A stretch of 64,000 nt of DNA from Laburnicola sp. R22_1 (Eukaryota; Ascomycota; Dothideomycetes; Pleosporales; Didymosphaeriaceae): NCBI GenBank assembly GCA_014281115.1, contig JACONQ010000003.1, positions 1,922,001-1,986,000 on the forward strand. Reading direction: 5' to 3'. A model generated the notes under the pieces. It was not told where the DNA came from, searched no databases, and worked only from the letters and a program-made list of their open reading frames with translations. Position 1 is the stretch's first letter, and each line of letters opens with the position of its first letter. Both the position numbers and the translations under genes were made by a program. This document shows, in pieces, positions 27,854 to 40,247 of the stretch.

Positions 27854-28270
27854 GAATAAATAATAAATAATAAACACTAATAACTCTAGCATATACACAA
27901 ATTAGGCATAGAGGGTAGGCTTTAGGACTAGACTAGACCAGACTAGCACTAGACTAGACTAAGATCTAGACTAGAAAACAACTAGAACTAGGCACTAAAT
28001 AACTCTTAGAATTAGAATATTAAGCCTCTGAAAATAAATAATAAATACTAATAACCCTAGCATATACACAAATTATGCATAGAGTGTAGGCTCTAGGACT
28101 AGACTAAACTAGACTAGTACTAGGCTAGACTAGCACTAGACTAGACTAAGACCTAGACTAGAAAACAACTAGAACTAGGCACTAAGCAACTCTTAGAGTT
28201 AGAATATTAAACCTTTAAGAATAAATAATAAAAAATAATAACTCTAGTATATACATAACATTATGCGTAA
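27854..28270 (+). repeat. Tandem repeat in the Gypsy-2 leader/Gag region
   Basis: Two complete units (starting about 27854 and 28031, period about 177-188 bases) and a partial third (about 28219) begin AATAAATAATAA and share CATATACACAAATTA. Inside each is a shorter ladder of GACTAGACTAGA-like repeats. Read in frame, these would give an Asp/Gln/Thr/Arg-rich low-complexity protein segment. Confidence 0.8.
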
Positions 28271-31199
28271 AGCATAGGCCTAGGTATAAGGAGTATAGAA
28301 ATAGAATAAAAATAAAAGCCTAGATTAAGAAGTAGTTAGAACTAGGCGCTAAAAGATGCTTAGAGCCAAAATTACCCTACTAGGACTAGACAACTAAGCA
28401 ATTATAAATAGATAAGAACTAAGAATAGACTAGGACACCCAGACCTAGACTAAGGAAAGGACTAAAGCTAGACACTATATCACCCTTAGAATCTAAAACT
28501 AAGGCGAAGTTAGAGAAAGCTAAAAGATAATAATAAGTATAGGTACGCAGAGGTAGAAATAGAAGCAAAAAAGAAGAACTAGAATACTAACTCTAACTAC
28601 CTAAGAAACTAACTAGATAACTAGCAATAATAATATCTGCTACTAAAAGACTAAATAACTATTAGCAATCCTAGTTAGAGGGCCTAAATTATAGCAAGAT
28701 GCGTAAGTTTCTTAATGTCCTAGTACTTAGGAAGCACAAGAACCTAAGTCTAAAATCTTCTTAGACTATTAGTTTTATAGAGATGATAAGCTTAACTAAT
28801 AAGGGTATTTATATACCGACTAGAGGGTCTCCGCCCCTTATAGAAAGCTCTTTGTAAGAATCTAAAGGGAAAGCACTAATACTACCTTAGCTAGCTAAAA
28901 ACGCTAATATTCTTATAGCGTAAATAGTAATGGCTCTGCAATTTCTTACTAATAAAGCTACCTAGTGGAACCTAGTGTAGAGTCTTGTTATAGAACCTAA
29001 CCTATTCTTAGGCAAGAAGCTACACTTTATAGGAGATAATATAACCTAGTTTCTTTAAGACTATAAAAAATACGCGAACTACTACTAGTACTTTAAGAAA
29101 GATAAGGTTGTTAGAGTTAAGGAATATAGCAGCTAAGAAATCTAGGATATACTTAACTTTTTAATAGTAGAATACTTTAAAGAAAGGAGAAGAAAGGGCA
29201 TAGCAAAAGCTATAAGTAGCTATATATAGGCGTTAGCGGAGTTAGAATTAGGCCTAAACTAAGAAGACAAAGAAAGTATTAAAGACATAGCTAGTGTAGT
29301 GTTAAGTAATAACAAACCTTAATATTTATGATTTCCTAGACTAGTTTGTAATTAGGTTTAGAAAATGCTTAAGGGTAGGCATAGTTATAGAAAGCTAAAA
29401 GGATATACTTCTTATCTAAGGCCTAAGTAAGTAGCTAGTAGGCAATATCCTAATAAAGAACAACTAGTTAATAGAGAGATCTATAAAGCTTAACTTTAAC
29501 ATAATAAAGAGAAAGCTTTTAAGTAGGACTTAAATCTAGTTAGAAGAACACATACTAGATTTAATATATTAAATCTAAGCGATAATACTATCTTAGACTG
29601 TTAAGCTATAAGTACTACTAATACTATAGAGTGTTTTCTAACCCGCTAGACTTAATCTAAACTTCTAATAAGTAAGACTATAAGGAGCTTTAGGCGCGTA
29701 AGTAACCCTAAACTTAACTATCTCTTAATATAAAGTAAACAAGCTAACTAAAAGGCTTGAGGCTATAAGGCTTTAGAATATTCTAGTTTAGAACTAGGAC
29801 CTTTAAGAAATAGAGATTCTATTAAACCTAGCTATCTACTAGGAAATTACTATAAGGATAGAGTAGACTCTAAAGCAAATAGTACTACAATAGCCCTAGT
29901 ACTACGTACTAACCTAGTCTTAGGCCTATATAGCAGCGCTAATGCAAATTAATATACACATAGCTATAGTGGTAATAGACTTAATATAGCAAGAAGATAA
30001 CTATTTTAAAGGATGCTTTAGATATAAAAAGAACTATATTATTATAAATAGGGAATATAAAAAGAGAAATTTACTTAAGAATAATAGATAGGTGTACTAT
30101 AACACAGAATTGGGAAGAGTCTAGTAAGGCTAACTAAATAATAATTAGGGCGATATCTAATATATTAGCGCTAGGAGCAAGTAGAACTAGATGCTAATCC
30201 GCCTAGTATAGAATAAGTGGCAAATAGACAAATTAACAAAGAAGGCCCTATAAATATCTTAGAGTTAGGGAGCTGCGATAATAGTAATAACTTACTAGGT
30301 AGAATTAGTTATAGAAGCTAATAGCAGCTAGTTTACGTTTAATAAAATAATAGTACCTGGCCTTCTCTTTAAAGAGGAATTTAAAGTAGCTTAGAGGAAG
30401 TAAGCTATTCTAAATAAAGATACACTAGTAATAGTTTAATCCCTAAATCTACTATACAAACTATAAGCAAGCTTAAATACCCTAATAACCTAACTAAGTC
30501 TTAGAAAATTGCTAAAGGTAGAGATAATCGCAAATATTAAAGTTTCTTAATAAGGCATTTCCACAGTTTGTGGGAGAAAGGATAATAACAAGGAGGATAG
30601 AAGAAGAATAAAGCAGATATCTTTTCTAGAATAAAATTTTCTAATAGAAGGTATAGAAGATGGGGAGATGCACGGGCCTAATAATATCTTAGGTCTAACC
30701 CTAAGAAAGGAGATCTCCGCAGCTAAAAAGAAAACAAAACTAGTTAATATCCTAGTAGGCAGTTTAAAAGATATACTATTCTAAGTAATAAACGCTAAAG
30801 TTAGCATAATAGTCTAGAAAGTACTTAGTAATATGCTAGGAGTTAAAAAGGCAATATTTAAGAACGCTTTTAGTAAAGGGGACCTACACTAGCTGTGGAC
30901 ACTAGCCGCCACTATAGAGGAAGTAATTAATAAAGACTTAGACGCTAGGCACGCTAACTATATACCTATCTCTAGAATTTAAGTTCCTAAATAGATATTA
31001 GTTAAGCTTAAGAATAGAGTAGTTACTTACTATAGGCCTTATAAACTAAATTTATCTTAAGCACTACTATAGATAAATTAGGCAGCTAGTATAGGCGTAT
31101 TAATTACAAAGGCATAGTTTAGCAAAGCAACACTAACTATAACTATTACTAATAGGAAGGATCTTAAGAGAGAATTAGGAGTTAAATATATAAAAAGAG

Positions 31200-34100
31200 A
31201 CTATCCTTAAGTAATATGCCAGATTAATAAGTATTAGATAAGTGCCTTACTTAATATAGGTGCAGAATATTACAATGCAACAGATAATACACGCGCCAGA
31301 ACTAGACAATTACAGTCAGAGGGTAATCACGGGCGGGGATGCCAGGTGGTGGCAGCGTGATATGCGGGGCGGCTTAGCAAAGACGTCACGTGAGGAAAAC
31401 GGAAGCCGGTCTTGGCAGCGCCAAGAGGTGGAAGCCAACAGGCAGACTGGAAGTCGACCTTGGCTAGCAGACACAGTGAAAGCCAGCAGGCAGAGTGGAA
31501 GCTCTGTTGAGCCAGCAGGCAGAGACAAGGGGAAGCTTCCAGTAGACGAAGATTGGGACTATATAGATCTGGGGGATCTCCTTAGTTTTAAATCTTCGTA
31601 GTTAACTCTTTATAGTACTATCTCCTATATAGATTAGTGCTAGTTATTCTATCTTATTTAGAATTGGAAGAGCCTCACACGAGACCGTTAACATCTCACT
31701 CGATTCCTCCTAAAGCCTACTAGCACGGCCACCCTCGAGTTACCTCACCTCCCCTAACCCGGATTAGGACAAGGTACGTGACCCCGTGTTAACACAGAAT
31801 TAAACACTATCTACCTTAGTACCACTAAAGCTATAGGCCTCTAGATTATATCTATGCTACCTTAATAATAAAGCGTAAAACTAATAACTATAAATGGTAA
31901 TTATAAGTATTTCTAAAGTGTTGTGTTCTAAGCCCTAATTAGGATAGACTAGATTGTTGTTATAATAACGCTATTTATTATTAGGTCCTTATCTAGCACT
32001 ATTATCCTAGGAAATCTATTCTTAGTAGACGCGAAGACAAAATTCTCCTATAAAAATAATGGCAAGACCTACTATAAGCTATAGGACAATAAGTAGCTCT
32101 ACTCTACGCAATTTGTGATTACTTGCGCTAACCTATTTAACCTAAGAGGCGCAATTATTACTAAGGTAATAGAAAACTTTAAGGGAATGTAGTAGCTAGG
32201 GCTAGTATTTCTAAGTACCTAGAATACCTAAAACTTAGTACTAATATAGTCTTAGAGTAGTAGCTTCGCTATAAGTTAATATTAATAATAAGTAAGGCTA
32301 ATATTAAGCTCAAGCAGGAATTAAAACTAAGGGCCTAGAAGTAGGCGCTAAATTAGGCAGTGCTAACTTACAAAGAGAAAATTATAGATAGAAATAAATA
32401 GTTTACACAAAACTCTAATAAGGACTAGTTAGTAATAGATCTAAATAAGAATTTTATTTACTACACTAATTAAGGTACAATTAGAAGATATACAGATAGT
32501 AGCATTATTATTTAAGATAACTAAGGACTTCTAGTTATTAATTTACTAGACTGCGACAAAGAAGTTAATAAGATTCTTTAGGCTCTAACTATACAAATAC
32601 AGTCTAAAAAGATAATAAGAGTTAAGAGTGACGCGTTCTAGGCAGAACAAATAAAATAATTAATAGAACTAGAATAGCTTTTAAAGTAAACACTATATAT
32701 AAGACTAAGGATAAAAAGGTTAATCCTATATATAACTTAGACGTTAAGCCTTAGGACATTAAGGGCTAGTTAGACTAGAAGTAGGAGGCTATAAAAAAGT
32801 AAAAGAGGACTAATACTAGACCTTACCCATTTAACAAATACCTCCTTAACTAGTAGGCAGAATTCCTAAGAGGCAATTAGTTAACACTAGAACAGATTAT
32901 AGAAATAAAGGTTAGTCTAGATTACTTACCTTAGGAAAGAAATATATTGCTAGAAGTTCTATATTAAAGGGAACTAGCCCTATCTTTTAAATTCACTAAG
33001 TTAGGGCGAGTATATCCTAATATGGCTCTACTAGTTAAGATGCACACTATTAACTATGTCGCTTAGAAGGAATTGCACTTTCTAGTTCTTTAGAAACTTA
33101 AGAATATAGTTATTAATATAGTGTAGTAGAGGCTTAATTAGGGCATACTAAAGTATAGTAGAAGTCTATATCACAATCTATAGTTTTTAGTTAAAAAGAA
33201 GGATAGAGGATACTAACTAATTAATAACACCTAACGTATTAATAGCGTTATAGTCTAAGATAGTAATCTTCCCCTAAATCATAATAAGTTCTTAAAAGAG
33301 TTTGCTAGTTACCTTATAATATCTCTTATTAACTTCTTCTTTAGATACAAGTAAGTAACTCTTTATAAACTTTTCTGCGCTATAACTATATTCTATACGC
33401 CTTTAGGACTTATCTAGCAGTGCACATTGCCTATAAGAATAACTAATTTTATAGTTAAGTTTAGGCGAATTATTATAAAGATTTTTTATAACTCGATTCC
33501 CTCTTATTATATGTCTTATATAGACAACATTATAGTAAAGGACCTAAAGACTAACTATAATAGAGAGATACTTAAGAAAGAAATTTATAAATATATCGCA
33601 GAACACCTTATAAATCTTAATTAGGTTCTAGCAAATATAAAACTAGCAGGCATTACTATATTAGGTAAGAAGTCTAACTAGGGATACACTACTATAGAAA
33701 TAGTTGGCTACGTAGTTAATAAGAATAGTTAACACCTATTCTAAAAGAAAGTGGCTAAGATTATTAAATGGCCGGCTTGCAACTACGCTAAAGATATCTA
33801 AATTTTTTTTAGAGTTTGTGTGTACTATTAAATCTAAATTAAAAACTTTACAAAGTTTATTACACTACTATTTATACTACTATATAATAGCGTAGAGTTC
33901 TACTAGAAAATTATAAAATATATAGTAATATAGTAATTAAAAAAGAGCATTACTTCTACTCTAGTATTAGTATCTATTAACTACTTAGAGCTATTATAAA
34001 AAGTAGTAATCTTAGTAGATAGCAGCAAAATTAGATAGAAAGTCGCAATATAGTAATATAGACTAGATAGTCTCCTTTATTTAGTGCGGTTTAAATTAGG

Positions 34101-35450
34101 TATTTAGTCTTAGAGCAAATATAACTAGGATTTAGAAAAGTATAAGTACAAAGCCCTTCTTCTTACACTTAAAAGGTTTTAACTCTAAATCTATAGAATA
34201 CACTTTATTATAGAAACTAACTTTTATATCCTAATCTCCTAGCTAAATTGTAGCGCAACTAACTTACTAGGGACTTTAATAACCTACTAGTTAGTACTTC
34301 TAATACTTTAGAAGTTTAATATCTACTATATCTTAGGGCGTAAGAATATAGTTGCTAATGCGCTCTTAAGACGCAAATAGTAAAAGAGTTAGGTCCCTTC
34401 TAAATAGATTAAAGAAGATATTAAGGACTTTATTAAAAAGTATTGTATCCTCTACTATAGGTAAGAAGACTAAAGTAGAAATAGAAAATACAAAGCCTAC
34501 CATAAACAACCTGCCTAAAATTTCTTCTAACCTATATACTAAACACTTTTACAATATTACAATCTAGCTTACAACCCTAACTATGTCTAAAGGCCTATCT
34601 AAGAAAAACTAAAGGCATATTAGACTATAAGCTTAGAAGTATAGGATTATAAAAGGCATACTATAGTATTAAACTATAGGAAATAGGCCGCTGCGCAGAG
34701 TTATAGATAACCTAGTCTAATAGGCAAATATTTTGCAATAACTCTATAAGAAATTAGGCTATTAAGAATCAGAAGGCACCTAGAGAAAGATTGTAGCATA
34801 TTACTACTAGCCAAATCTATATTAAAGTGTTAAGAAACATATTAAGACTTGCACTAAATATTAGGCGCATTCTACTAAAAGAATAGTAAAGAAGCTGCAC
34901 CCTATATAGGGAATAGATGTAATCTAGGGATAGGTTATAGTAGATATAGTGTATATGCCTAGAAGCAAAGGAGAAAAGAAATTTATCGTTGTTACTAGAG
35001 ACTATACCTCTAGATAGCCTAAAGTAAAAGCACTTACTAATGCCAACTTAGCCATAGTTATCTAGTTCTTAGAAGAATCTGTCTTTAGTAGGTAGGGCAT
35101 TTCTTTTTGCCTATTAGTAGACAGAGGACTAAAAAACAGAGGTTTAGTAAAGAACTTAGCTAAATAGTTTAGCATCTAATAAGTAGTATCTAGTGCTTAT
35201 TACCTATAAGAGTAAGGTCTAGTAAAAAGAGGCCACTAAGAGCTTATTAGCGCACTACAGAAGATAAAGAGCAACTAGATTTAAAATCTACCTAAAGCTC
35301 TATAGGCTAATTAAGTTATAGTCAAGTAATCTATAAGCAAAATACTACTCTTTCTAATCTATAGAAGAGAATATATTCTTTTTATTAAACTTTGCATCCT
35401 AATATAGTAGACACTTCTATAAAAATAGGTTTATACTACTAAAAAACTCT
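31200..35450 (+). pseudogene. Gypsy-2 pol remnant (protease, RT, RNase H, integrase)
   Basis: The protease begins ALLNIGAE (about 31240-31267), is interrupted by a solo LTR, and continues LNTIYLS (from 31800) to ILGNLFLVDAKTKFSY (about 32005). The reverse transcriptase lies at about 32930-33650, with a PIRITNFIVKFRRII motif and YIDNIIVKD, where the second Asp of the DD pair has become Asn. RNase H is at about 33960-34380. Integrase is at about 34760-35420, with a GIDVIQGQVIVDIVY entry and the GLVKRGHQEL segment that holds the family's Glu as Lys. Stops are TAA/TAG throughout. Gag (about 28600-30900) is too degraded to delimit, and I saw no clear zinc knuckle there. Confidence 0.75.
31268..31794 (+). 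mobile_element. Solo LTR inserted in the Gypsy-2 protease
   Basis: This 527-bp, GC-balanced, nearly RIP-free insert sits in saturated RIP DNA. It begins TATTACAATG and ends CGTGTTAACA (a TGTTA..TAACA-type terminus with one G-to-A change). It is flanked by the 5-bp duplication CAGAA (31263-31267, 31795-31799). Deleting the insert and one CAGAA copy restores the protease frame from GAE to LNTIYLS. It carries three short internal repeats of a GCCAGCAGGCAG core (31434, 31482, 31511). It does not match any LTR in this window, so its parent element lies elsewhere. The open frame at 31260-31601 is a by-product of this island. Confidence 0.82.
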
Positions 35451-37075
35451 TAGCTATTAGAGCGAAGCAGTTTAAGAAGCGTAATTATTACCTCTAAAAA
35501 CCTATTAACTAAACTATCTAAGTATATAAATAAGAAAAGAAATAGTTTAACAACTAGCGCACTCTTAGAATAGAGCTACTATAATAAGGCAATCTAGTGT
35601 TAGTATATAATAGTTTTTAGGCTAGTAATATAAGTCGCAAAGTTAAGCTTACTAAAAGGTACTAAGGCTTCTTTAGAATTAGGGCTATGCTACTGCATAG
35701 TAAAGGATAGTATATACTTAAGAAGCTTAATAGAACACCTTCTTATAATAGAATACTAGGCAATTATATTATTTAATTCTATCTGCGCATAATAACAGAC
35801 CTTAATATAATGCTAAAACCTAATATTATAGACACTAATAACCTCTTAGAAGAAATTAATCCTATAGACCTTAATAAAGCTACACAGAGGCCTAAGCCTA
35901 AACATCCTATATTTGCGCATAAATTATAAAGGCTAGCAAAATATATATAGGACGTCCCTATAACAATAAAGTAAGTAGGGATTCTGCCGCTACTAATAAA
36001 CTTTAACTTCTTAGACTTCGTCTATTAAGATAAGTAAGCTAGCTAGAACATTAGCATATTATAAGCTAAGGGACAGCTTATTTCTTAAGAGGGAGAGGAA
36101 GTAGTTAAAGAAGAAAAGTTAGAAAAAAGATAGAACAATAGTATTAGTACTAAGTTAAATTAAAGTCTAATATATATATATATAATTCCTAGAACATAAT
36201 TATGAGCTATAGACCCTAATAAGAAAATCTAACTAATAATTAGATAGCTAGAAAATTAAAAGCTAAGAACTACTATACTAACCTCTATAAGAATCTAAAC
36301 TCCTGCAATTGCTATAGCCTAAGCTATAATTAGGGTTTAGATTACAACTCTAATAAGAGCGAGGCATAGGGCTACCTTACTCTGTAGCTTAAGTTCTACT
36401 AGAGCTTAAACTTAGACGTATAGCTTAGGCGAAGAGGTTAGAAGGAATAGAGGACAGACCTAAAAAAGAAGAAGAGAAAATTATACTACTACAGCTAAGC
36501 GGGGACAGGAAAGTGTAGGCGGAATTAATAGACTATTAGGAAGCTAGATATATAGGAGAAGGCGAGTAAAATAAAACTTTAGAAGAATTATTAGTAGTTT
36601 AAAAGGAGGATAAGTTAGAGGATAAAGAGCTAATCTATAGCACTATATTAAGTAAGACCTAACCTAAAGAAGAATAGGGGCTAAAGAGTAGACACCTAGA
36701 AGTAGGAGTGGTTTGGCCCTAAGATAGGGAAGGGCTACTACTATTACTGCTAGAGAAAATAATAGATTAAAAAGAATAGTAAAAAAGAAACGTGTAGGGA
36801 GAACCTTAGAATGAGAAAAAACTACTACTATTACTACTAAAAAGAATAATAGGCTAGGCGTAATAACGCCTAAAGAGAGGTGTGCGTAAAGAAGGCTTAG
36901 TTATATTAGAATTAGTATCTAATAGAGAATTAGGCGCCTTTAAGGAACTCTTAATAATTAGATAAGGCCTGCTAGGGCGCCTAGTAGAAAGCATTATAGC
37001 AGTGTTACTAAAACTAAGTAGCTTACTAATTCTATTATAAATGCGGGTGTTTACTTTTAGTTGCTTTATCTATAA

Positions 37076-37400
37076 ATTGTAGTTAATGCAGCCTTAGCCT
37101 GCAGTAAATTAGCTTAAGTATTTATAGCAGATACGAGAGGGAATAAAGCTAGACAGGCAGTTTAGTAATAGGGAACTAGTTAATAGTAAATTAGGGCTTA
37201 CTATAGTAGTTAAAGAAGCACTACTAATATTAGGAAGTTGTTTAGTATAAAACGTAGTAGCTCTTAAGAAGAAGGCACTAACTACTATTAATATACTAAA
37301 AGCAGGGACAATAACTCTAGATATAAGCCCTGTAGGCTTAATTATAATTACTCTTAGCTGCACTAGGATTGTAGTTAATGCAGCCTTAGCCTGCAGTAAA
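37076..37400 (+). repeat. 33-bp perfect direct repeat in Gypsy-2 3' region
   Basis: The sequence starting ATTGTAGTTAATGCAGCC and ending CTGCAGTAAA occurs identically at 37076-37108 and 37368-37400. It retains three TGCA steps in a region otherwise almost free of CA and TG. The function is unknown. Confidence 0.85.
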
Positions 37401-38999
37401 AAAAAGAGTAGAAAAATAAAATGCATAAAGAGTATAACTAGACACTAAGTGCTATTTAAAATAATTGCGCCTCTATTTATTAGTACTTATATCTTTTATA
37501 ATAGTAGCTTAATACAGCTAATAGAATGGAATAGTGTGGGCAATAGAAGTATTATTAGTAGAATTAGAGTTAATTTTAAAGCTATCTATACGTTATGCAA
37601 ACCATGAAAGATAGCCTAATAATAGATACTTAGCGTAAATATTATATAAGAGTCTTATAATTTTATAAATAGTACTAAAGTTATATAGCTAATTTAAGAG
37701 GGTAATAACTAGGACACAAGTTTGTAAGCTAAGAATTAATTAGGGCAGACATACGCACAATCGAATAGGAGTAGTTATAGAGTATTATTTATAGGTAGTA
37801 GTAAGGGCTATTATAAGTCTTAGCCGCCTTTCTTACTATTATTATTATTATTATTATTACTAGTACTAGAGGCGTGGCTACTAAAGGAGAAGTTAATAGC
37901 AGCTATAGTTAAGAAGAAGGTTAAGACTATTAGGTAGGAGAATTAGAATAGTAGGATAAGAAAAAAAGTAGAAGAATATAAAGGATAGGTTATACACTCT
38001 AAGTAGTTATAAGGCTCTAATAGATTATAGTAGGTAAGGCGTATGCGTAAACGCCGCTTCTAGACTAGTAATAGATAGTAGTACCCTTTAAGGAAAGTGC
38101 AACTATATTACTACTAGTAAGAAACTCTAAAAGTAGATTAGGCACTTATAGATAGTAATTAAAGAGCAAATAGCTTATAGGCACAAATAGAAAGATATAG
38201 TATTATAAGAAAAGGAGTAGAGTATAGCAGAAATAAGGGATATATTTAAGTACTAATAAGTTATCTAAAGCCTAAGTAGCCCTTAGGTAAAAAGAGACTT
38301 TTACAGCTGTTACTAGCAAGCTATAGGCTAGAACTACTACTCTTCTTTTACTTTTTTTTCCTTCTTACGCTTATTATAGAATCTATAAGCCTAAGTAACT
38401 CTAGTCTAAACTTAGAGATTCTGCAATAGCCTCTAGAAGAAGTCCTACTTTAGGAAGTGCTGCAACTCCTAGGAAACTTAAATCTAGGCTTTATTCTCTG
38501 CATTAGTGTTATAGGGAGAAGAAGAACTATTAGGCTAATAGTTAAAGCTTGTCTAATATCTTCTTAAAGCTTTTCCCCTTCTTTGGGATATATAAATTAT
38601 AGTTGCATAATAGGCAAGGGCTAAAATTAGTGCTAGAACTATCTAAGAAGCTAATAGGCCTATCTCTAAAGTAGTCTAGCGAGTAGGTGCTTTAGACTAG
38701 TTAGGAGCATAGGTACATATAGTGGTAAAGCTTATATAAGAAGAAGACTAAAAAGAAGCTAGATAAATAGTGTTTAAGGACGAAGCTAAAGAATATAGGA
38801 TTAGAGAGTTAGGGGTTAACTAAGGCAGAAATTTAACGTTATTGCTAATTATAAGGCCCTTAAATATAGATGTCGCTTCTAGAGAGCTAAGTGTTACTTA
38901 GGTCTAAGCATTAAGATTTTTAATGCGTGCTTAACGCATAGAAAAAGAATTAAAATGTAAAGAATAAAGACCTATTTAATAGTTAACTTAAGAGGTATT

Positions 39000-39760
39000 T
39001 AGGGTGTACACCTATAAAAAGAGGGATAGCGTGGCATACCTAGAATAAAAGAGTATAGGGCGCTTTTATTATAGATATAGCAGGCTATATATATACTACT
39101 AAACAGCAATTCTATATTATTATTAGTAAACTGGAAATACTAACGCTGTACTAGTAGGCACCTATTATAGGACAAAGTGTTATCGTCTATAATAGGGAAA
39201 TAGGTAAAGTTAATACGTCCTTAGGTAGTAGTAGTAAATAGGCTTAGTAGGTATATAGAATAAGGGCCTTTATTATTTAATAATTTAGACTATTAGGCCT
39301 AGTAGAATATAACCCGCTTATCCTTAGTGTTGTATTATTATACTTCCTAACTATAGTAGAGAAAATAAAAGAGCAAGGCGTTAATTATAAGTTTATTAGG
39401 GTTATAGTTTAACTAAAGTGCAAAATTATCTCAACTATTTACCTAGGGTTATAAACTGCAAGACAGGTTATTATTATTACTAATACTTTGCCTAAGGGCT
39501 ATAAAAACTTAGGCTATAACGTTAAAGCTAATGCATGCGTCTAAGAGAGAAATTACTTCCTAGGAGTTAGCCTAAGAGACTATTAGAGTGCGAGGGACTT
39601 ATACAGAGACAAGAAGGTAATAAATGTGCTAATAGAGGGCTTTTTAGGTACTAGTAGAAGGTTAAAACTACTAGAGCCTACGCTATTATTGCCTTAATAA
39701 GGAGGCTTACCGCTACTACCACTACTACTAGAACTAAGGCGGCCAGATACGTAGGCGCCT
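39000..39760 (+). pseudogene. Extra reading frame downstream of Gypsy-2 integrase
   Basis: Starting near 39023, about 240 codons read coherently in one frame if the TAG/TAA codons are taken as former Gln or Trp. Examples of the translation are FIIDIAGYIYTT, LGLVEYNPLI and ARDLYRDKKVINVLIEGF. I do not recognise the family. Its position after integrase and before the 3' LTR is where some Gypsy lineages carry an additional gene (envelope-like or accessory). No signal peptide or membrane segment is evident here, so an envelope role is not supported. Confidence 0.45.
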
Positions 39761-40098
39761 AGGGTATAGTTAATCTAAAGATAAGAAGGCATAATAAGGC
39801 AGGCTAAGTAAAGGCTTAAGAATAGTTTAGAATTTAGGAGTATAAGAAGCTAAACTATAGGAAAATTATAAGAGTATAGAGAGTAAGTAAAATAGGTAGG
39901 TTAGTAATAATAATAGATAGGCGTTTATAGGCTATTATTTAAGGTTATACAAAGCTAGATAATTAGTAAAGCTTACTATTAGAGGCGGTCCTAACCTCTA
40001 CTTACTAGTAGGAGGTGCTATAGAATATTTAGAGTGTTTTCTAGAAGGATATTTAGTATAAAGCTTAATAGGGCCAAGCTTCTATAGGTAGGGAGGTA

Positions 40099-40247
40099 TA
40101 TAGTAGAATAAACTCTACTATATACATTACGTGGTAAGCTAGTATCCAATTAGCTCTTAAGAATTTAATAGGCAGTTTCTTTTTTCTAATACACACAACT
40201 TAATCTATCTTTCTACTAAGTTCTAATTAGGACTAGGTTTTCCCATA
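40099..40247 (+). repeat. 3' LTR of Gypsy-2
   Basis: The 149-bp partner of 27416-27564. It starts TATAGTAGAATAAACTC (first G mutated to A) and ends TTTTCCCATA, followed by the ATAG duplication. Confidence 0.87.

Larger units (their letters stand above)
27416..40247 (+). mobile_element. Gypsy-2: long LTR retrotransposon, RIP-inactivated
   Basis: Two 149-bp LTRs (27416-27564, 40099-40247) with flanking ATAG duplications (27412-27415, 40248-40251) bound a 12.8-kb element. Removing it rejoins family ABC exactly where copy 1 is continuous. Protease, reverse transcriptase, RNase H and integrase are in Ty3/Gypsy order. About 4.2 kb of further sequence follows integrase, with another readable frame. 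A G-rich tract (GGTAGGGAGG, about 40087-40096) precedes the 3' LTR. The element includes a later solo LTR at 31268-31794. Confidence 0.87.

Noticed and set aside
31260..31601. Plus-strand frame of 113 residues in the middle of Gypsy-2
   Set aside because: It starts in the RIP-mutated protease and runs across the solo LTR border. It is open only because the LTR is GC-balanced.
37109..37426. Minus-strand hydrophobic 105-residue frame in Gypsy-2
   Set aside because: It is open by chance in AT-rich DNA; T-rich codons give artificial hydrophobicity and it spans the 33-bp repeats.
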